DNA of 64,000 bases from Candidatus Thorarchaeota archaeon SMTZ1-45 (GTDB taxonomy: Archaea; Asgardarchaeota; Thorarchaeia; Thorarchaeales; Thorarchaeaceae): NCBI GenBank assembly GCA_001563335.1, contig LRSL01000086.1, forward strand, positions 18,839-82,838, read 5' to 3'. The notes beneath the pieces are model-generated. The model searched no databases. It had not been told where the DNA came from and was given only the letters and a program-made list of their open reading frames with translations. This document shows positions 1-9,020 of the stretch, one piece after another (within the stretch, counting starts at the first letter, position 1; each line of letters begins with the position of its first letter). The translations under genes and the position numbers were made by a program.

Positions 1-582
1 CCAGCAACATATCTGAACTATAAGAGTCCCTTTGAGATGCTAATTGTAACAATTCTATCAGCACGAGCCACAGATGCAGGTGTGAACAAGATCTCTCCAA
101 CACTTTTCAAGAAATATCCCACTCCAGAGAAACTGGCAAAAGTGAATCTTGATGAAATTGGCCAAATCATACGCCCACTTGGAGCCTATAACAAAAAGGC
201 AGGATACATCACTGGAACATCTCGCCTGCTGGTCGAGAAGTTTGATGGCAAGGTCCCTAACACATTGAAGGAACTTATCTCATTCCCAGGTGTGAGTAGA
301 AAGACTGCAAACGTTGTGTTGTCAGTTGTCTTTGGAATCAGCGAGGGAATTGTATTGGATACACATGTCATGCGTGTGACTCTTCGACTCGGTCTAAGTG
401 AGCATGAGAATAAACCAGAAAAAATCGAGAAGGATATGATGGAATTGCTTCCAAACAAGTTCTGGAGCGATTATGCTCGATTAATTGGTGCTCATGGTAG
501 ACAAACTTGCAAGTCAAGACGACCAAATTGCACTTCGTGTACACTCAATAAGCTTTGTCCATCTGCAGAGCTTGGTAAGTGA
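1..582 (+). CDS. nth: Endonuclease III (5'-truncated by window start; frame open to base 1)
   Basis: HhH-GPD region (LISFPGVSRKTANVVLSVVFG, LDTHVMRVTLRLGL) and C-terminal Fe-S motif CKSRRPNCTSCTLNKLC; codons before the Met at 37 remain open. Confidence 0.93.
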   Translation, partial: PATYLNYKSPFEMLIVTILSARATDAGVNKISPTLFKKYPTPEKLAKVNLDEIGQIIRPLGAYNKKAGYITGTSRLLVEKFDGKVPNTLKELISFPGVSRKTANVVLSVVFGISEGIVLDTHVMRVTLRLGLSEHENKPEKIEKDMMELLPNKFWSDYARLIGAHGRQTCKSRRPNCTSCTLNKLCPSAELGK

Positions 583-668
583 TGGGTTGAAGGCGATATC
601 TAGGAAACGACTTATCTAGGTTCCGAATTCACTCAAGTATACATAACTTTGACAGGTGAAGTCATTCA

Positions 669-1964
669 ATGTTAGACATCCGATTCATTCGAGAGAATAT
701 CGACCTGATTCGAGATAACCTAAAGCGTCGGCAGGATGATAGGAAACTGAAGGAGTTTGACCTCCTTCTCAAACTCGATGAGAAAATACGGTGGCTGAAG
801 AGGGACATACAAGACCTCAGAACCCAACGAAACAAAATTTCAAGAGAGATTGGTGAACTGAAGAAATCGGGCGAGGATGACTCAAAGCTTGTTAAAAAAG
901 TAAACAATGTAAATAAGAAAATCAGATCCATTGAAGCTGAAACAAATGAGCTCGAACAGCAGCTCAAACGAATTCAGATGAGTATCCCAAACATCCTTCA
1001 TGAGAGTGTCCCCTATGGTGTTGATGAGGAGGACAATGAAGTTTTAAGAGAGTGGGGTGGTAGACCCGAGTTCGATTTTGAGTATCACAGTCATGTTGAC
1101 TTATTGGAAACATTGGATGTGGGAGACATTCCTAGGGCTGCAAGACTTTCAGGATCAAGGTTCTACTATCTCAAGAATGAACTGGTCTTGCTTGATATCG
1201 CAATGCAGCAAATGGCACTTGAAATGCTTGTTGAGAGAGGATTTAGTCCAATCTATCCTCCTTTCATGATGAAACGTGAACCATATGAGGGTGTAGTAGA
1301 CCTAGCAGATTTTGAGGATGTTATGTATAAGATAGATGGAGAGGATCTCTATCTCATTGCTACATCTGAACACCCGATGGCGGGAATGTACATGGGGGAG
1401 ATATTTGAACCAACAGACCTTCCTCTCAAACTTGCTGGAGTGAGTGCATGTTTCAGAAAAGAGGCTGGTTCACACGGCAAAGATACCAAGGGCATCTTCA
1501 GAGTACATCAGTTTAACAAAGTCGAGCAATTTGTTTTTAGCCTGCCTGAGGATTCATGGAATATCCATGAGGAACTCATCAAGAACGAAGAGGATTATGT
1601 ACAGGCACTGAATCTACCATATCGTGTGGTGAATATCTGCACAGGGGATATGGGTATAGTAGCTGCAAAGAGGATAGATTTAGAATTCTGGTTTCCAGGA
1701 CAACAGATGTACAGAGAGGGGGGCTCATGTAGTAACTGTACAGCCTACCAAGCAACCAGACTCAACATCAAATACCGTCTGAAAAAGGGAGGTACTGAGA
1801 AAGCGTACCTTCACACATTGAACAGCACCATGATGGCGAATCCACGAACAATGGTGGCAATCATTGAAAATTATCAAAAAGAGGATGGAAGTGTAGAAAT
1901 ACCAAAAGCACTACAAAAGTATCTTCCATCAGGAATCAAAGAGATAGTACCTCAGAAGAAATGA
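669..1964 (+). CDS. serS: Serine--tRNA ligase
   Basis: Full-length 431 aa; N-terminal coiled-coil, class II motifs (TSEHPMAGMYMGEIF, CFRKEAGSHGKDTKGIFRVHQFNKVEQF, LNSTMMANPRTMVAIIENYQ). Confidence 0.97.
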   Translation: MLDIRFIRENIDLIRDNLKRRQDDRKLKEFDLLLKLDEKIRWLKRDIQDLRTQRNKISREIGELKKSGEDDSKLVKKVNNVNKKIRSIEAETNELEQQLKRIQMSIPNILHESVPYGVDEEDNEVLREWGGRPEFDFEYHSHVDLLETLDVGDIPRAARLSGSRFYYLKNELVLLDIAMQQMALEMLVERGFSPIYPPFMMKREPYEGVVDLADFEDVMYKIDGEDLYLIATSEHPMAGMYMGEIFEPTDLPLKLAGVSACFRKEAGSHGKDTKGIFRVHQFNKVEQFVFSLPEDSWNIHEELIKNEEDYVQALNLPYRVVNICTGDMGIVAAKRIDLEFWFPGQQMYREGGSCSNCTAYQATRLNIKYRLKKGGTEKAYLHTLNSTMMANPRTMVAIIENYQKEDGSVEIPKALQKYLPSGIKEIVPQKK

Positions 1965-2024
1965 AGTCACGATGCCCATCAAGCTTAATACGGGCTTTCT
2001 TGATGCCAAACTTGGGGAACATCA

Positions 2025-2495
2025 TTGACTACTGTACAGCAAACGTTTGAACAACTGGTCTCCCTTGCAATAAAGAGGGAGGAGGAAGCACACGACTTCT
2101 ACATGAAGGCGTCAGAAGATTCGGAGCTGAAAGCATCAGCAAAATTGCTCAAGGATCTCGCAGGCCAGGAGGTTATTCACAAGAAAAAGTTGCAAGAGGC
2201 ACTCAAGGATGGGGTCTGTGAAACTTTTACTTGCAGTTCTGTTGCAGAAGTGGAGAAGCTAGATTTGGATCGATACCTTGTTGACATTCCACTTCTACCT
2301 TCATCATCACCACAGGATGTTCTGATTGTAGCAATCAAGAGGGAGGCTGCTGCAAACAGCTTCTACAAGGCACTTTCTGAACTAACAGGTAATTCTGCAC
2401 ACAGATCAGTCTTTGAAACTTTGGCAAAAGAAGAAGATACTCATAAGACCAGACTACAGAACATGTATGATGATATATTCCAACCAGACATGTGA
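2025..2495 (+). CDS. Rubrerythrin/ferritin-like diiron domain protein
   Basis: Two four-helix-like halves with EEEAHDFY and EEDTHK motifs; TTG start. Confidence 0.8.
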   Translation: MTTVQQTFEQLVSLAIKREEEAHDFYMKASEDSELKASAKLLKDLAGQEVIHKKKLQEALKDGVCETFTCSSVAEVEKLDLDRYLVDIPLLPSSSPQDVLIVAIKREAAANSFYKALSELTGNSAHRSVFETLAKEEDTHKTRLQNMYDDIFQPDM

Positions 2496-2496
2496 G

Positions 2497-2515
2497 AGGG
2501 CTTTTCTAAAGCCCT
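2497..2515. terminator. Hairpin between convergent genes
   Basis: AGGGCTTT-TCT-AAAGCCCT perfect 8-bp stem between convergent CDS ends. Confidence 0.7.
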
Positions 2516-2530
2516 GTCACATTCTATTTA

Positions 2531-3814
2531 TTATTTCATCATGTGCAATTTTTGTGCAGCTATGAATGTCAGACCACGTTTGGTCAGTTCTTCTGCAGTG
2601 CGGTTTAATGCGTGATGTTTGTCAAGATAGTTCTGAGTTAGTAGAGGCATATGACCTTGTTCTTCTATCTCACTCTTTTGTCGGAAGTAGTCGAGGATGT
2701 CACTGGGATATTCACGGTTTGCATCTATCTCAGGAACACCACCTTCGTGCTTTGCACTGATGTTCTTCACATGGTCTGCAATATCAAGAAGCTCAGGTAG
2801 TCGGTCATATGGTTGTCGAACGATGTTCTTGTAAGTTTCAGTGATGTGGTGTTCCAATCTAACAACATTCTCGAATCCAAAGTCTTCACGGATGTAGGCT
2901 GCAAGTTCAAGGGTTTTGTTGTCAACACTGTTTGAAAGATTGAATCCTATCAGAGGACTTGTACCATCTTCCCTACTGAACAGCTTTGCAGTCATAAGTG
3001 TCCATAGACATGCATATGGGTTATCATTACCTACAAAGACGGATATCTTGAATTCCATATCTATACCAAGCTTGTGCATCATATAGCCTACTAGAATGCT
3101 TCCAAGATTGACGTTGAGCACCTGTTTCACACCATACTTTGTGTAGTAGTTTAGATATTCATCAGCCCACTTCAATGGAAACTTATTTGGCATCCCAACG
3201 CCGCCAAAGTAGCCTGTAATCGTATCGGGACCTCCAAGATGAACGTTTACAGGAGCACCATCTGGACCTGGGTAGGTGCCTTTGGTGTCTAATGTTTCAA
3301 CATACGATGCACCCACAATTTGCATACCTGCTGCAAATGCAATGACTTGGTTATCGGCTGTCTGTTCAGCCATATTCCGAACTCGAATAAATCTACCAGG
3401 CATGAGTTCTTGTTTTTCAATCGATTGCTTGGCTTCTTCAATGAGCCAAGGGAAATACTGGCAAGCACTAATCTCTAAAGTGACCGCAAATCTATCGTCA
3501 AATTTCATATTATTGGCTTTGTTCCCAAGTATTTTGCGTCGGTATTCGGGTATAGAGATGAAAGCACCATCATCGCGTTGTTCCTGTAGCCAAGTGAGAT
3601 CTTTCACATAGGTGGAATCTTTTGTTTCGAGTTGTGCCAAGAGATTCTCAAGTTTTCTCGCCTCCTCTGCTCTCTTGTTTATCTCATGCACACCGCCATA
3701 TTTCTCAATCACATCAATTAGTCCAGTGACAAGAGGATTGTCTTCCTGCATTAGAAAATCGTTGATCTCATTGAGTCGTTTTGGATCAATCATCAAAGCT
3801 GTTCTATCAATCAT
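2531..3814 (-). CDS. Conserved-looking 427-aa protein, function unknown
   Basis: Long ORF, no recognised family motif; GPDGAPVNVHLGGPDTITGYFGGVGMPNKFPLKWADEYL core. Confidence 0.8.
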   Translation of the reverse strand: MIDRTALMIDPKRLNEINDFLMQEDNPLVTGLIDVIEKYGGVHEINKRAEEARKLENLLAQLETKDSTYVKDLTWLQEQRDDGAFISIPEYRRKILGNKANNMKFDDRFAVTLEISACQYFPWLIEEAKQSIEKQELMPGRFIRVRNMAEQTADNQVIAFAAGMQIVGASYVETLDTKGTYPGPDGAPVNVHLGGPDTITGYFGGVGMPNKFPLKWADEYLNYYTKYGVKQVLNVNLGSILVGYMMHKLGIDMEFKISVFVGNDNPYACLWTLMTAKLFSREDGTSPLIGFNLSNSVDNKTLELAAYIREDFGFENVVRLEHHITETYKNIVRQPYDRLPELLDIADHVKNISAKHEGGVPEIDANREYPSDILDYFRQKSEIEEQGHMPLLTQNYLDKHHALNRTAEELTKRGLTFIAAQKLHMMK

Positions 3815-3948
3815 GGCTTACCCATCCAGTAATGATTATTGATTAGTTGAACTTTATTCAAGTTAGGTCCCTATCAGTAGCTCACCCCTAAAAAGGGATT
3901 CTGCATTTTTTGGACGCAATCTTCTCCAGGTATCTAATCAAATATCGT

Positions 3949-4911
3949 CTATTGATAACATCTAATTGGTGCAAGAAGCTTCGGATAGTGGTAATGTAAT
4001 AATCTACGCATCTCAAAGCAGAGATGGCATTCATTAACGAATGTTGAATTTGGTTCTAGCCCATGTTGTAGAGCTAATTGATAGAGACCTATCGGACCAG
4101 TTTCCGCCAATATACGAATGATTGGATGATTGCTGTATGAATAGCTGTTGAGGGAGTCTGAGAGTGAGTTTCTCTTCGCGTTCCCAATGCATATTCCTGG
4201 GCACAGGGTGATATTTCCTTCAAAGTCTATCTCAATCACTTCAGGACTTCGCAAGTCGCCTCCTAGCCAGAAGGGTAGGATGCATTTCCCATGGGGAATT
4301 TCGGGAGACATTTCAGCATAACCGATCAGTGATTTAGCCCCTCTTCCCTCAAAGTCGACTGGATATAATGACTGCTCTATGCCTTCTATGTCTTGCACCT
4401 CTCTAAGAGATGCCTTTGTCAACTGATCATAGGGGTTTTTGGACTCAAGTGACTTCATGTAGTAACTATCCACCCATACCTTCTCAAGACCAAGAAAGAC
4501 TGCCGCTTCGATGCCAAGCTTAACATTTCTGATATCGATATATTGCTGATGAAACCCGTCAACGCTAAAGGTAAGCGTGTTCAGGCCTGCGTCTATAAGC
4601 TCCTTGAGCGTCTTTCTGGCCACATGAGATGTCCTTGCCCAGAACCCATTTGTTATGGATCCTCTTCGTGGAACACCTAAATCTTTCGCGATTGTTAGCA
4701 TTGCCTTCATATCATCTAGGTAGAGAAATGGTTCACCACCATGAAGTGTCAGCCATTCAAATTGTTTATTTTCTGCTAGGTCAGAGAGCCACTGCTCAGC
4801 GTCATCAAGACTGATATGACCTACTTGCTCTGGACCTGCGTTGTACGCACAGTGATCACATTTAGATGGGCATCGGAATGTGATCAAAAGACTAGCTCCA
4901 CGTACCTGCAT
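3949..4911 (-). CDS. Radical SAM protein
   Basis: CPSKCDHC cluster motif, LHGGEPFLY, C-terminal extra Cys (CHLCFE). Confidence 0.88.
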   Translation of the reverse strand: MQVRGASLLITFRCPSKCDHCAYNAGPEQVGHISLDDAEQWLSDLAENKQFEWLTLHGGEPFLYLDDMKAMLTIAKDLGVPRRGSITNGFWARTSHVARKTLKELIDAGLNTLTFSVDGFHQQYIDIRNVKLGIEAAVFLGLEKVWVDSYYMKSLESKNPYDQLTKASLREVQDIEGIEQSLYPVDFEGRGAKSLIGYAEMSPEIPHGKCILPFWLGGDLRSPEVIEIDFEGNITLCPGICIGNAKRNSLSDSLNSYSYSNHPIIRILAETGPIGLYQLALQHGLEPNSTFVNECHLCFEMRRLLHYHYPKLLAPIRCYQ

Positions 4912-4959
4912 CTTCTACCTCCACCCCAACTCCTAATTCTTATAATCGCTCGATAAAAG

Positions 4960-5580
4960 TTAAGTCAAATCCTTAGGTGTTTGGACATCCTCCTCAATCC
5001 ACGAATCTGAAGATTCTGTTTCATAGATGTAATCACGAAGAAAGCCCCTAATGGCAGGACCTACTGTGGCGGTGATGATTGAACCCGCGGTCACCTGTAT
5101 CCAGTTCAATGTAATTAGTTCTGCAAATGCTACTCCTAGTGCCACCAAAAAAGAATAGTCCAAAAGAACAAACAAGAATATCTCACCAATAAAGTAGCCA
5201 AGCATCATCACTAGCGAAGCAACGACCAAACCGACTATGTCCAATTTTGTTAGGCGACTAGTCATCCCAACTTGGCGGCTCGCTAATCCTACAATCATTC
5301 CTTCACACCCTTTTACAACAAACGTAATCGGTGCAAATTGGATATAACCTAAAGTCACATCAGCCACTGCTGAACCAACGCCTCCCGCAAAAAAACCACC
5401 GAGAGGCCCAAGTAGAAGTCCACTCAGCATTACAAGTGCATCGCCAAAATTCAAGAAACCAGTGCTCGTTGGGAACGGAACAACTATTATCATGGTGGCA
5501 GCAGTAGTTAAAGCAGTCAGAATAACCAGAAGCGCCACGAACAGTGTTCTATTTTGTGTTTTGGGTTTGAAGAGCTCCAA
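4960..5580 (-). CDS. ECF transporter S component-like membrane protein
   Basis: Multiple TM segments; FGDALVMLSGLLLGPLGGFFAGGVGSAVADVTLGY typical of ECF S components. Confidence 0.78.
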   Translation of the reverse strand: MELFKPKTQNRTLFVALLVILTALTTAATMIIVVPFPTSTGFLNFGDALVMLSGLLLGPLGGFFAGGVGSAVADVTLGYIQFAPITFVVKGCEGMIVGLASRQVGMTSRLTKLDIVGLVVASLVMMLGYFIGEIFLFVLLDYSFLVALGVAFAELITLNWIQVTAGSIITATVGPAIRGFLRDYIYETESSDSWIEEDVQTPKDLT

Positions 5581-6119
5581 TTATCATCATCCTCTCGAAA
5601 TAAGTACTTGCTGAAGATAATCAAATCCTCGCCATAGTAATGACTTCGCAGGAACCCCTCTTTTCTGTAGCCAAGACTTTGATACAGCTGAATTGCCTCA
5701 GTCATTACCCATGCAGTTACTAAGAAAAGTTTGTGATTCCCATTCTTGATTGCTATAGACTCTAAGGTTTCAAGTAGCTCAGTGCCGATGCCACGACATT
5801 GATACATAGGATGAACTCCAAAAGAACTTACCCGCATACTCTCATGTTCTTCGAAGCCTGTCACAGTTCCAACGACATCATTGCCAATTTCTGCAATGAG
5901 AACTTGAGATGCTGATAGAATGCGATCACGAATTATCCATGGTTTGGAAATAGTTCTATCAACAGCTTTCTTTGGATATCCCCTCGATATGAGAGGATAG
6001 AATGCAGCCTGCATTACTCGATAGATCGCAAGAGCATCCTCTAATGTGGCTTTCCTGATTTTGAATGCGGGCTCTGATTTGATTTGAACTGTGTCACCAA
6101 GATCAATGAAAGACACCAT
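5517..6119 (-). CDS. GNAT N-acetyltransferase
   Basis: VHPMYQCRGIGTELLETLE acetyl-CoA motif, YQSLGYRKEGF. Confidence 0.88.
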   Translation of the reverse strand: MVSFIDLGDTVQIKSEPAFKIRKATLEDALAIYRVMQAAFYPLISRGYPKKAVDRTISKPWIIRDRILSASQVLIAEIGNDVVGTVTGFEEHESMRVSSFGVHPMYQCRGIGTELLETLESIAIKNGNHKLFLVTAWVMTEAIQLYQSLGYRKEGFLRSHYYGEDLIIFSKYLFREDDDNWSSSNPKHKIEHCSWRFWLF

Positions 6120-6171
6120 AGTTGCTATTCTCCAAGTGAGGTTTGCTTACTTCAACAAGTATGGTTTTTGA

Positions 6172-6205
6172 AAAATTATATATAATTTTGAGCCTATATA
6201 TAGGC
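6172..6205. promoter_or_regulatory. Two adjacent perfect palindromes in the thrC-like promoter
   Basis: AAAATTATATATAATTTT (6172-6189) and GCCTATATATAGGC (6192-6205), ending 10 bp before the ATG at 6216. Confidence 0.65.
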
Positions 6206-6215
6206 CAGATATGTA

Positions 6216-7709
6216 ATGTCGTGCCTTTTTTCTTTCAAATGCTCAAGATGTAATCAAACACATGACTCTGACTTGTATGCTCCTAGATGCACGAGTTGTG
6301 GAGGAGTGTTACGTGTAGAGTATGATATTGAATGTGTAAAAGAAAAACTTGGAAAGAACGGGTTTGAGAGAAGGACATCAGGAGTATGGAAGTATCATGA
6401 GTTATTGCCTGTACTGGACAAGACCAATCTTGTATCTCTTGGGGAGGGTGGGACTTACCTACATAGATGTTATGGTCTAGCTGAAAAACTGGGCTTAGAT
6501 GAGTTATACCTGAAAGACGAAACAACTAACCCTACTGGTGCGTTCATAGACAGAGGAACTGCAGTGGAGGTTACTGTAGCAAGACAGAGGGGGTACAATT
6601 CAGTCTGCTGTGGGACTACAGGAAATTTGGCAGTTTCACTCGTTGCATATGCTGCAAGAGCAGGATTGGAAAGTAAGGTGTTCATTGGACAAAAAGGTCA
6701 TGTTGATTCAGGTAAACTCTACCAGATTCTAGCATATGCAGCTCAGGTTGAAATTGTGAGAGATCGAGAAGAAGCTCTATCTCGAGCATGGCAAGAAAGT
6801 AAACAGAGTCACTCTGTTGTGCCCAGCAATCCACACTTTCTTGAGGGGGTTAAGACTACAATCTTGGAAACATGTGAACAGTTGGACTGGGAAACACCAG
6901 ATTGGGTGATAGCGCCGATGGGAAACGGTGGACATATCTCAATGATATGGAAAGGACTTGTTGAACTAAAGGAGCTTGGACTAGTTCCAAAACTGGATGT
7001 TAGGTTAGTAGGAGCACAAGCAAGGGGATGTTCACCGATTGTAGAAGCATTCGAAAAAGGTAGCAAGAAGATAATTCCATCTAGTCATGTTTCAACTGTT
7101 GCCATTGACATTGGTGTCAGAGATCCTTCTTGCGGAAACATGGCTCTCGACTCTTTGGAGCAATCAAAGGGATTGGCTGTATCCGTAACTGATAGGGAGA
7201 TTCTCGAAGCGGTAAAAGACTTGGCTCGATTGGAAGGTGTGTTTGCTGAGCCAGCTTCAGCGACAACAATAGCAGTGCTGCAAAAACTTGTAAATGAGGG
7301 TCGAATTGACAGGGGTGACAGAATTGTCTGTGCTATTACTGGAATGGGGTTAAAATATCCAGAGATAACACGCACATTCGTAAAAGGTAAGAGTACCTTA
7401 GAGTACTTTCTGAGCCACGTGGAGGGGCGTCGTTTTACAACAAAACTTGGTCAAACAAAAGTACGAATATTGCAGATTCTTTCAAGAGGAGAGTCTTATG
7501 GTTATGCAATCTGGAAATCAATGGTAGATGACTACGGTTTTCGAATCAAAATCCCAAGTATCTACCAGCATATCTCTGAACTGAAAAATAGTGGGCTTAT
7601 CGTCCAGACAAGAACCGAGGAAACCTACAGAAAGACTTCCAGAAATTATTATGGTCTGACTGAGAGAGGGCATCTAACACTTGACCAACTTGAGAAACTA
7701 TCAGAATAG
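6216..7709 (+). CDS. thrC: Threonine synthase fused to C-terminal PadR-like winged-helix domain
   Basis: N-terminal zinc ribbon (CSRCNQTHDSDLYAPRCTSC), PLP fold (KDETTNPTGAFIDRGT), C-terminal RILQILSRGESYGYAIWKSMVDDYGFRIKIPSIYQHISELKNSGLI...YYGLTERGHLTLDQLEK. Confidence 0.9.
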   Translation: MSCLFSFKCSRCNQTHDSDLYAPRCTSCGGVLRVEYDIECVKEKLGKNGFERRTSGVWKYHELLPVLDKTNLVSLGEGGTYLHRCYGLAEKLGLDELYLKDETTNPTGAFIDRGTAVEVTVARQRGYNSVCCGTTGNLAVSLVAYAARAGLESKVFIGQKGHVDSGKLYQILAYAAQVEIVRDREEALSRAWQESKQSHSVVPSNPHFLEGVKTTILETCEQLDWETPDWVIAPMGNGGHISMIWKGLVELKELGLVPKLDVRLVGAQARGCSPIVEAFEKGSKKIIPSSHVSTVAIDIGVRDPSCGNMALDSLEQSKGLAVSVTDREILEAVKDLARLEGVFAEPASATTIAVLQKLVNEGRIDRGDRIVCAITGMGLKYPEITRTFVKGKSTLEYFLSHVEGRRFTTKLGQTKVRILQILSRGESYGYAIWKSMVDDYGFRIKIPSIYQHISELKNSGLIVQTRTEETYRKTSRNYYGLTERGHLTLDQLEKLSE

Positions 7710-7834
7710 GATTATTTCTGGAAAGAGTCGCGCAGCGTGGGTGTATAGGAGAAGTGTTTTAACATCTAATACGTTATTAACCTCACAGCGGTTCGAGCAG
7801 TATTGCTGGACTTGGCAGATTGAGGTAGAGAACA

Positions 7835-8215
7835 ATGTCCAAGAAATGGATACAGAGTGATGATTGGAAAACCGAAAAACATGTACCTGTAATTGAAATC
7901 ATGAAGGTTGAGGATGGAAAAGCCTTCGTCAAAGTGTCTGTTGGCAAGGAGATTGCACATCCAAACACAACAGCCCACCATATCAAATGGATGGATCTCT
8001 TTTTCTGGCCAGAAGGAGATAAGTTTCCAGTGGAGATCGGTTACGCAACCTTCGACCATCATGGTGAGTCAGCTCAGGGACCAGACACTAGTGGAATTTA
8101 CAGCGAGCCCGTTACTAAGTTTGTCTTCAAGACTGGCAAACCAGGTACCTTGATGGCTACAGCTTATTGCAACATTCATGGTCTCTGGAAGAGTGAAGCT
8201 GAACTTACACTCTAA
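7835..8215 (+). CDS. Superoxide reductase (neelaredoxin-type, class II desulfoferrodoxin domain)
   Basis: KHVPVIE, HPNTTAHHIKWMDLFF and CNIHGLWKSE iron-centre motifs. Confidence 0.92.
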   Translation: MSKKWIQSDDWKTEKHVPVIEIMKVEDGKAFVKVSVGKEIAHPNTTAHHIKWMDLFFWPEGDKFPVEIGYATFDHHGESAQGPDTSGIYSEPVTKFVFKTGKPGTLMATAYCNIHGLWKSEAELTL

Positions 8216-8240
8216 GACTCAATCATGAGTTTGATTAAAA

Positions 8241-8263
8241 TGGGCCTACCACGGTAGTGCCCA
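8241..8263. terminator. Hairpin between convergent genes
   Basis: TGGGC-CTACC-AC-GGTAG-T-GCCCA stem. Confidence 0.7.
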
Positions 8264-8309
8264 TCATCATTTTCTTCGTTATTTCATTCTTTGAGAGCAT
8301 TGGAGTCAG

Positions 8310-8567
8310 TTATTCGCGGTCCTTGGTTTTTGATGTTTCAGAAAGGACCGCCCGCCATATTGTATGACCATCAGAAAGTCCAGCTGCTGTCATTCTCTTT
8401 CCCAAATGAAGAGCAAAATCGCCTGACTCAAAATCAACAGGTACTGCTTCCCAAGGCATGATAGCAGAGAGTTTGTACTCAGTTCCATCATCTGATGTAA
8501 TGACATATTGGTCCATTGTTCTGGAAACAATCCCTGTGAGTGACACTTCCTTCATTTCGTCATTCAT
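8310..8567 (-). CDS. Small 85-aa protein, unknown
   Basis: Complete ORF, beta-rich possible OB-like segment (VSLTGIVSRTMDQYVITSDDGTEYKLS). Confidence 0.6.
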   Translation of the reverse strand: MNDEMKEVSLTGIVSRTMDQYVITSDDGTEYKLSAIMPWEAVPVDFESGDFALHLGKRMTAAGLSDGHTIWRAVLSETSKTKDRE

Positions 8568-8590
8568 AGGTATTCAATTCCCACTATGAT

Positions 8591-8607
8591 AGTCACATTA
8601 TGTGACT
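8591..8607. promoter_or_regulatory. Operator-like palindrome in divergent promoter region
   Basis: AGTCACAT-T-ATGTGACT, 8-bp perfect arms; a TGTGAC half-site follows at ~8613. Confidence 0.6.
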
Positions 8608-8677
8608 TCGTCCTGTGACCCCTATACGTGGCTTCGGTATATATACTAAATCTGAGCAGTATTTCTTGTGAAATATC

Positions 8678-8782
8678 ATGGCTCTAACAACTAACTCACG
8701 AAATTCATCGGTAATGGAGAAAACCAAGGCTCATGTCATGTCGACTGATGCCTTGACCCATGCATACACCTATCGGAGGTAG
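8678..8782 (+). CDS. Micro-ORF 1 (34 aa): MALTTNSRNSSVMEKTKAHVMSTDALTHAYTYRR
   Basis: Not in the ORF track; TATA-like TATATATACTAAA upstream; C-terminus paralogous to the next micro-ORF. Confidence 0.65.
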   Translation: MALTTNSRNSSVMEKTKAHVMSTDALTHAYTYRR

Positions 8783-8789
8783 ATTCGAG

Positions 8790-8876
8790 ATGGCGTTTGC
8801 TAAGAAACAGAACAAGAGAATCTACAAGAAACAAATCTCGACGGATGCCCTTGCCTATTCATATCTCTACAGGTAG
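8790..8876 (+). CDS. Micro-ORF 2 (28 aa): MAFAKKQNKRIYKKQISTDALAYSYLYR
   Basis: GGAGGT Shine-Dalgarno overlapping the stop of micro-ORF 1; shares STDAL...Y.YR tail. Confidence 0.68.
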   Translation: MAFAKKQNKRIYKKQISTDALAYSYLYR

Positions 8877-8885
8877 TTGGTAATT

Positions 8886-8984
8886 ATGATAAGCGTTTCA
8901 AAGAAATTCTTCAGTTCATACAAGGATAATGCAAAACGTCGTTGTCACACAAAAAATGAAGTGCTTATGATGGAAGTAACATGA
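8886..8984 (+). CDS. Possible micro-ORF 3 (32 aa): MISVSKKFFSSYKDNAKRRCHTKNEVLMMEVT
   Basis: Open frame directly after micro-ORF 2; no shared tail. Confidence 0.3.
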   Translation: MISVSKKFFSSYKDNAKRRCHTKNEVLMMEVT

Positions 8985-8993
8985 GCACTTCAT
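8956..8993 (+). terminator. Hairpin downstream of micro-ORFs
   Basis: ATGAAGTGCT ... AGCACTTCAT 10-bp perfect arms, 18-nt loop. Confidence 0.5.
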
Positions 8994-9020
8994 GTTGATT
9001 TTATCACCAATATAAGTGTC

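Noticed and set aside
186-967. Antisense ORFs 186-458(-), 662-967(-) and similar shadow ORFs (e.g. 845-1216 region of transketolase, 34912-35286, 36307-37002, 21997-22584)
   Set aside because: They lie opposite strong CDSs with clear families and show low-complexity or non-protein-like composition.
5517-5580. 64-nt overlap of GNAT and ECF S-component genes as a frameshift
   Set aside because: Both proteins look complete; translational coupling or a later start for the second gene explains it.
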